Assembly: GCF_008042045.1 (NCBI RefSeq)
Contig: NZ_RDBP01000044.1
Location: forward strand, 125,976-173,853
Direction of reading: 5' to 3'
DNA length: 47,878 nt
Source: Streptomyces sp. T39
GTDB taxonomy: Bacteria; Actinomycetota; Actinomycetes; Streptomycetales; Streptomycetaceae
The notes below the pieces were generated by a model. The model worked only from the letters and a program-made list of their open reading frames with translations. It was not told the origin of the DNA and did not search any database. A program made the translations under genes and the position numbers. Positions 43,832-47,878 of the stretch are shown in pieces (position 1 is the first letter of the stretch; each line of letters opens with the position of its first letter).

Positions 43832-45189
43832 GACGCGCCCTTCGCCGCCCGGAACCCCGCCTCCAGATCCGCCTTCAGATCGGCGAGGTTCTCGATGCCG
43901 ACCGAGAGCCGCACCAGCCCGGGAGCGGCGCCGGTGACCGCCGCCTGCTGCTCGTCCAGCTGGCTGTGGGTGGTGGACGCCGGGTGGATGATGAGGCTGC
44001 GGACGTCACCGATGTTCGCGAGGTGGCTGAACAGCTCCACGGCGTCGACGAACCGCTTGCCCGCCTCGACACCGTCGCGCAGTTCGAACGCCAGCACGGC
44101 GCCCGCGCCGCGCGGAAGGTAGCGCTGCCCCGCGTCGTACCAGCGGTTGGAGGGCAGCCCCGGGTAGTGGACCGCGGCGACCTCGTCTCGCTGCTCCAGC
44201 CACTCGGCGAGTGCCTGGGCGTTCGCGGAGTGCCGTTCGATGCGCAGGCTGAGCGTCTCGACGCCCTGGAGCAGCAGGAAGGCGGAGTGCGGCGAGAGCG
44301 CGGGACCGAGGTCGCGCAGCAACTGGACGCGGAGCTTGACGGCGAAGGCGCCGGGGCCGAGCGCGGGCCAGTACCGCAGGCCGTGGTAGCTGGGGTCGGG
44401 CTCGCTGAAGTCGGGGAAGCGCTCGGTGTGCGCGCCGAAGTCGAAGGTGCCGCCGTCCACGACGACGCCCCCGATGGTGGTGCCGTGGCCGCCGAGGAAC
44501 TTGGTGGCCGAGTGCACGACGATGTCGGCGCCGTGCTCCAGGGGGCGCAGCAGATACGGCGTCGGCACCGTGTTGTCCACGATCAGCGGGACGCCCGCCT
44601 CGTGCGCGACGTCGGCCACGGCCCGTACGTCGAGGACGTTGCCGCGGGGGTTGCCCAGCGTCTCCGCGAACAGGGCCTTGGTACCGGGCCGGATCGCCGC
44701 CCGCCACGCCTCCGGGTCGTCGGGGTCGTCGACGAACGACACCTCGATGCCGAACCTGGGCAGTGTGTGCCGGAACAGGTTGTACGTGCCGCCGTACAGC
44801 GAGGTGCTGGAGACGATGTGGTCGCCCGCGCCCGCCAGCGTCAGGATCGCCAGCGTCTCCGCCGCCTGCCCCGAGGCCAGCGCCACGGCGGCGACGCCGC
44901 CCTCCAGCGCGGCGATCCGCTGCTCGAAGACGTCCTGGGTGGGGTTGTGGATCCGGGTGTAGATGTTGCCCGGTTCGGCGAGGGAGAAGAGATCGGCGGC
45001 GTGCCGGGTGTCCCGGAACACGAACGACGTCGTCTGGTAGACGGGCGTCGCGCGTGCACCGGTCGTCGGGTCCGGCGCGGCGCCGGCGTGCACCTGCTTG
45101 GTCTCGAACGACCATGCCGAGGTGTCGGGACCGGGGGGCTCCCCCTCGGGCGTGTGACCGGCGGTGACGGAGTCGATCGGCTGGCTCAT
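43828..45189 (-). CDS. metY: O-acetylhomoserine sulfhydrylase (bifunctional with O-acetylserine) MetY
   Basis: A 453-residue PLP enzyme of the Cys/Met metabolism family that makes homocysteine from O-acetylhomoserine and sulfide. Landmarks are FETKQVHAGAAPDPTTGARATPVYQTTSFVFRDTRHAADLF, NIYTRIHNPTQDVFEQRIAALEGG, the PLP Lys in IVVHSATKFLGGHGTTIGG, and IHPASTTHSQLDEQQ near the C-terminus. GGGAG lies 7 nt before the ATG. It heads metY-metX-LLM with 4-bp overlaps. A leader peptide with a hairpin precedes it, so attenuation in response to sulfur amino-acid supply is likely. Confidence 0.95.
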   Translation of the reverse strand: MSQPIDSVTAGHTPEGEPPGPDTSAWSFETKQVHAGAAPDPTTGARATPVYQTTSFVFRDTRHAADLFSLAEPGNIYTRIHNPTQDVFEQRIAALEGGVAAVALASGQAAETLAILTLAGAGDHIVSSTSLYGGTYNLFRHTLPRFGIEVSFVDDPDDPEAWRAAIRPGTKALFAETLGNPRGNVLDVRAVADVAHEAGVPLIVDNTVPTPYLLRPLEHGADIVVHSATKFLGGHGTTIGGVVVDGGTFDFGAHTERFPDFSEPDPSYHGLRYWPALGPGAFAVKLRVQLLRDLGPALSPHSAFLLLQGVETLSLRIERHSANAQALAEWLEQRDEVAAVHYPGLPSNRWYDAGQRYLPRGAGAVLAFELRDGVEAGKRFVDAVELFSHLANIGDVRSLIIHPASTTHSQLDEQQAAVTGAAPGLVRLSVGIENLADLKADLEAGFRAAKGAS

Positions 45190-45354
45190 GGTGCTGCTCC
45201 CTTGGTGCGGGGTGCGTCGGGGGACACCACTGCGCTCCCGCCGCATGACGCCTGGCGGCGCGGGGGAGGGACAGGGTGGAGGATCCGCGGAGCCGACCGC
45301 CGGGCCCGGAGAGGGGAAGCCGTCGGCGCGGTGCGGTGGGAAAGAGGTTCAGAT

Positions 45355-45380
45355 GCCTGAGCGAGTGGTCAGCGTCAGGC
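45355..45380 (-). promoter_or_regulatory. Hairpin over the leader-peptide stop, candidate attenuator
   Basis: GCCTGA (45355-45360) pairs with TCAGGC (45375-45380), with further partial pairing of the flanking GC. The structure includes the leader stop codon (45377-45375), so a ribosome stalled at the Cys codon or at the stop would alter folding of the RNA ahead of metY, about 165 nt downstream. Confidence 0.45.
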
Positions 45381-45443
45381 GGAACAACCCGTGGTGGTGA
45401 CACGCACGTAGTCGACGTGGCGGCGGGTCACGAGCACGGTCAT
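45375..45443 (-). CDS. Leader peptide upstream of metY (sulfur-gene 'putative leader peptide' type)
   Basis: A 22-codon frame encodes MTVLVTRRHVDYVRVTTTGC followed by Ser-Ala and TGA. Short peptides with the T-R-R-H-V/I-D-x-x-R-V core and a Cys near the end are found in front of sulfur-assimilation genes of Streptomyces and relatives and are annotated as putative leader peptides. The only Cys codon is third from the stop, and a hairpin overlaps the stop. TTACCT ends 6 nt before the ATG, hinting at a leaderless transcript. The mechanism (Cys-tRNA sensing) is inferred from the family. Confidence 0.75.
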   Translation of the reverse strand: MTVLVTRRHVDYVRVTTTGCSA

Positions 45444-45600
45444 GGAGTCAGGTAACCACATCCCGGCACCGGAGCACCAGTACAACTCCCGTCGTACGCA
45501 GGTGCGATGCCGGAACCGATCCGCCCCGGACCGGACGGAGGGGTCCGGCGCGCGCCACCGGGGCCGGCGGCCGGCCGGGTGCCCGGGCCCGCGGCACGCT

Positions 45601-46281
45601 TCAGCAGCGGGGCGTCCGGGCGAGGCGGAAGCCGACGTCGTCCACGCGGAAGGTGGGGTGACTGCGGCGCCGTACGGAGGCCCGGCAACTCCAGTGCTCG
45701 TCGAACCAGCCGCCGCCGCGCAGCACGCGGTAGTCGCCGTAGACCTCGGCGTCGTAGACGTCCCAGCACCACTCCCACACGTTGCCGAGCATGTCGTGGA
45801 GCCCCCACGCGTTGGGTCGTCTGCCGCCCACCTCGTGGATCCGGCCGTCCGAGTTGCCCCGGTGCCAGGCGATCTCGTCGAGCGGCCCGTACCGGGGACC
45901 GGTGGTGCCCGCCCGGCACGCGTGTTCCCACTCCGCCTCGGTCGGCAGCCGGTAGCCGTCCGAGGAGGCGTCCCATTCGATGTCACCGTCCCCGTCGGCG
46001 TCCGGGAGCCGGTAGGCGGGCGTGAGACCGTCCCGCAGGGACAGCGCGTTGCAGAACCGGACGGCGTCCCACCAGGAGACCTCCTCGGCCGGCAGCCGGC
46101 GGGCACCGGCGGCGCCGGGCCGCCCGCCCGTCACCAGGGCGTACCGGTCCCGGGTCACCGGGTGCGCGGCCAGCTCGTACGGGGCGAGCCCGACCGTCCA
46201 CCTGCGTCGTGTCCGCCGGTCCGACAGGGTGACCCGTCCGGCGGGGACGGTGATCATCTCGTGCTCCGCACTCGCGTCCAT
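45601..46281 (-). CDS. Stand-alone formylglycine-generating-enzyme (SUMF1) domain protein
   Basis: A 226-residue single FGE-sulfatase domain: MITVPAGRVTLSDRRTRR, YELAAHPVTRDRYALVTGG, VSWWDAVRFCNALSLRDGLTPAYRL, YRLPTEAEWEHACRAG, WGLHDMLGNVWEWCWDVYD and VLRGGGWFDEHWSCRASVRRRSHPTFRVDDVGFRLAR. True FGEs bind copper with two Cys in the C-terminal part; here only the Cys of SCRAS is present and the second is absent, so sulfatase activation is doubtful. No sulfatase gene adjoins. TACGAT lies 9 nt before the ATG, without an RBS. It resembles the C-terminal half of EgtB in the same window only at fold level. Confidence 0.88.
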   Translation of the reverse strand: MDASAEHEMITVPAGRVTLSDRRTRRRWTVGLAPYELAAHPVTRDRYALVTGGRPGAAGARRLPAEEVSWWDAVRFCNALSLRDGLTPAYRLPDADGDGDIEWDASSDGYRLPTEAEWEHACRAGTTGPRYGPLDEIAWHRGNSDGRIHEVGGRRPNAWGLHDMLGNVWEWCWDVYDAEVYGDYRVLRGGGWFDEHWSCRASVRRRSHPTFRVDDVGFRLARTPRC

Positions 46282-46315
46282 GAGCCGGTGATCGTAGCGG
46301 GCCCCGCGCACGGTG

Positions 46316-46344
46316 CCGGGCCGGCGCTTGTCGGGCCGGCCCGG
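46316..46344 (-). terminator. Likely terminator of the amidohydrolase gene
   Basis: A 10-bp perfect stem CCGGGCCGGC/GCCGGCCCGG (46316-46325 with 46335-46344) and a 9-nt loop, about 130 bp beyond the amidohydrolase stop and upstream of the SUMF1 gene. Confidence 0.5.
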
Positions 46345-46474
46345 TCCTCCGGCCGTCACCTCAGGACGGAGGTCCGACAGCGGTCCTCGCGGCGGGTCCC
46401 GGTGGTGTCCGTGGAGGTGGCACGGCCGCCGGCGTCGGCACCGGGCCGGGGCCCACGGCACCGGGACGCCCTGC

Positions 46475-47767
46475 TCAGATCAGCTCGCCGTTGCGGGCGA
46501 CCACCTCACCGCCGTGGACGACCATGTCCCGCCGGGGCATGTCCACCACGACCTGCGGGGTGCACTCGCCGTGGACCAGCACGAAGTCCGCCGGATCGCC
46601 CGGGGCGAAGGCGACCCGCTCCAGGCCCAGCACGTCGGCGCCGCCGTCGGAGCCCGCGCGGTAGCAGTCCGTCAGCTCGTGGTCGAGGCGGACGTCCGTG
46701 ACCCAGCCCAGGATGTGGGCGCGGTGCAGCATGTCGGCGTTGCCGAACGGGCTCCAGGAGTCGCGGACGCCGTCGGAACCCAGCCCCACCCGCACGCCGT
46801 GCTCGCGCAGCCGGGTGATCGGCAGGACCAGGGACTCGTTGGGCGCCACGGTCGTGAGCGCGATGTCCAGGCTCCCCAGGTCCTGTGCCATGGCGTCGAG
46901 CTCCCGCTCCGGGAGGAACGGCAGGCAGAACACATGGCTGACCGTCACCCGCCCCTGAAGGGAGAGGGCCCGGGTGCGTTCGACGATGCCGCGCAGCACC
47001 CGGGTGCCCTTGTCGTCCCGGTCGTGGAGGTGGATGTCCACGCCCACGCCGTACCGGTCGGCGAGGCGGAACACCAGGTCGAGCTGCTCGTCGAGCGCGT
47101 CGTCGAAGCTGATCGGGTCGATGCCCCCGATCTGGTCCACGAGCCCGCTGCGCGCGGCGTCCTCCAGGAGTCCGGCCGTACCGGGCGTGCGGACGACGCC
47201 GTGCTGCGGAAAGGCCACCACCTGGACGTCCAGGGCGTGGGCGAGCCGCTCCTTCGCCTCGGCGACCCCTTCCAGGCCCGCGAGCCCGTAGGCGGGTGCG
47301 ACGTCCGCGTGGGCCCGCATGGCCCGGGTGCCGCGGCCGACGGCGTGCGCCATCAGCCCGTGGGCCCGCTCGCCGACCGGCCGCCGCTGGGAGCGGAACA
47401 GCTCGACGTCCTGCTCGCAGTACTCGGCGATCCCCGAGGCAGGGGAACGTGACACCCAGTCACCGCCCCAGGTGGTCTTGTCGGGATGGATGTGGGCGTC
47501 GACGAGCGCGGGGAGCGCGATCCGGCCCCCGCCGTCGACGATCCGGGCGCCCTTCGGCGCGGGAAGGTCGCTGAACCGGCCGTCGACGACGGTCAGATCG
47601 ACCGGGGCGCCGGTCCCGAACGGCCGGACGTCGCGGAAGACGACGGCGCGACCGGGGCGCCGGGCGTCCGCCGCCGCGGGCGTCGCCGCGCCGGTGAACG
47701 CCGCACCGGCGCCCAGGGACGCGGCCCCGGCCAGGACGCCGCGCCGGGAGAGGGGAGGGGGAACCAT
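46475..47767 (-). CDS. Tat-exported amidohydrolase, cytosine-deaminase-like
   Basis: A 430-residue protein with a twin-arginine signal (LSRRGVLAGAASLGAGAAF, cleavage likely after the Ala-rich stretch near residue 34) followed by an amidohydrolase domain. The metal site shows His92 and His94 (DAHIHPDKT), VVAFPQHG, IDIHLHDRDD, VSHVFC and GSDGVRDSWSPFGNADML; the last is close to the CodA cytosine deaminase signature (GTDGVRDPWSP). In CodA the catalytic acid after the third His is Glu; here the equivalent looks like Asp. It would deaminate or hydrolyse a ring amide outside the membrane; the substrate is unknown. AAGGAG lies 5 nt before the ATG. Confidence 0.88.
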   Translation of the reverse strand: MVPPPLSRRGVLAGAASLGAGAAFTGAATPAAADARRPGRAVVFRDVRPFGTGAPVDLTVVDGRFSDLPAPKGARIVDGGGRIALPALVDAHIHPDKTTWGGDWVSRSPASGIAEYCEQDVELFRSQRRPVGERAHGLMAHAVGRGTRAMRAHADVAPAYGLAGLEGVAEAKERLAHALDVQVVAFPQHGVVRTPGTAGLLEDAARSGLVDQIGGIDPISFDDALDEQLDLVFRLADRYGVGVDIHLHDRDDKGTRVLRGIVERTRALSLQGRVTVSHVFCLPFLPERELDAMAQDLGSLDIALTTVAPNESLVLPITRLREHGVRVGLGSDGVRDSWSPFGNADMLHRAHILGWVTDVRLDHELTDCYRAGSDGGADVLGLERVAFAPGDPADFVLVHGECTPQVVVDMPRRDMVVHGGEVVARNGELI

Positions 47768-47806
47768 GGGATCTCCTTGCTGTGGTGGGATCGCGCGGGA
47801 GTGCCG

Positions 47807-47878
47807 CGCGAAGGCCGGGTGGGGCGATGCCGAGGCCGCCCGCGGGCGGCCTCGGCATCGCCCCACCCGGCCTTCGCG
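47807..47878. repeat. 72-bp perfect zero-spacer palindrome at the right edge
   Basis: Bases 47807-47842 are exactly reverse-complementary to 47843-47878, and the second arm ends at the last base of the window. A palindrome with no loop that terminates at the window edge, combined with the fold-back at the left edge, is best explained as an assembly or read chimera. Real sequence upstream of the amidohydrolase probably ends at about 47842. Confidence 0.9.

Noticed and set aside
45190..45374. SAM riboswitch in front of metY
   Set aside because: I looked for the conserved SAM-I and SAM-IV cores and did not find them; the leader peptide explains the region better.
45601..46281. Functional sulfatase-activating FGE
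   Set aside because: The second copper-binding Cys is missing and no sulfatase gene is present.
47807..47878. Streptomyces telomere-type palindrome
   Set aside because: Telomeres carry several spaced palindromes with conserved short loops; this is a single zero-loop palindrome made from local sequence, paired with a fold-back at the other end.

Overview
The base composition (very GC-rich, third codon positions almost always G or C), the TAnnnT boxes 6-7 nt before ATG codons, an F420-type oxidoreductase, an ergothioneine operon and a poly-HAMP hybrid kinase all point to a Streptomyces-like actinomycete chromosome. Both ends of the window carry fold-back sequence: a 58-bp inverted repeat at 1-185 and a 72-bp perfect palindrome ending exactly at the last base. 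The window therefore looks like one whole draft contig with chimeric tips. No rRNA, tRNA, CRISPR array, insertion sequence or prophage was seen. The genes read mostly as ordinary core and accessory metabolism and regulation.

Layout. 47-1680: an OlsB-like N-acyltransferase coupled to a PlsC-type acyltransferase, convergent with the ergothioneine operon egtA-egtB-egtC-egtD (5951 to 1575, minus strand, all junctions overlapping; no egtE). 6-10.5 kb: a TIGR02452/PARG-like hydrolase tail-to-tail with an orphan PemK/MazF toxin, a LacI regulator, a small hypothetical gene and a thiolase. 10.5-16.5 kb: thioredoxin, a flavin disulfide-type oxidoreductase, an AEC transporter, a TPR protein, pirin, a DinB-like protein and an ASCH protein, several with leaderless-type promoters. 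16.6-18 kb: a VOC protein coupled to a TipA-like MerR regulator behind a textbook MerR promoter with a 19-bp spacer. 18-22 kb: nitroreductase, a DUF2231-Rieske fusion, a YfcE-like phosphoesterase and a YbdK-like carboxylate-amine ligase.

22.2-26.2 kb: a sugar-acid module, with a GntR/FCD repressor divergent from an IlvD/Edd dehydratase and a GntP-type permease, and an AT-rich palindrome next to the dehydratase RBS. 26.3-29 kb: a MocR regulator divergent from an MFS exporter-like protein. 29-36.6 kb: a signalling block of a STAS protein lacking the phospho-serine, an ANTAR-GAF-PAS-PP2C phosphatase, and a 1437-residue hybrid kinase with six near-identical 92-residue double-HAMP repeats. 36.6-39 kb: a repeat-bearing gap, a CorA-type transporter, then a stretch with gene debris (a LacI C-terminus and a frameshifted minus-strand fragment). 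39-40.3 kb: an FMN reductase divergent from a TetR regulator with two operators between them.

40.8-45.4 kb: a DUF1684 protein and the methionine operon metY-metX-LLM oxidoreductase. MetX appears to start at a CTG that overlaps the metY stop, and a 22-codon leader peptide of the actinobacterial sulfur-gene type with a hairpin at its stop precedes metY. 45.6-47.8 kb: a stand-alone SUMF1/FGE-domain protein and a Tat-exported cytosine-deaminase-like amidohydrolase.

The observations most worth following up are the metY leader attenuator, the CTG start of metX, the MerR-controlled VOC pair, the HAMP array with its ANTAR-phosphatase partner, and the debris and repeat zones around corA. I see no clear entirely new system.
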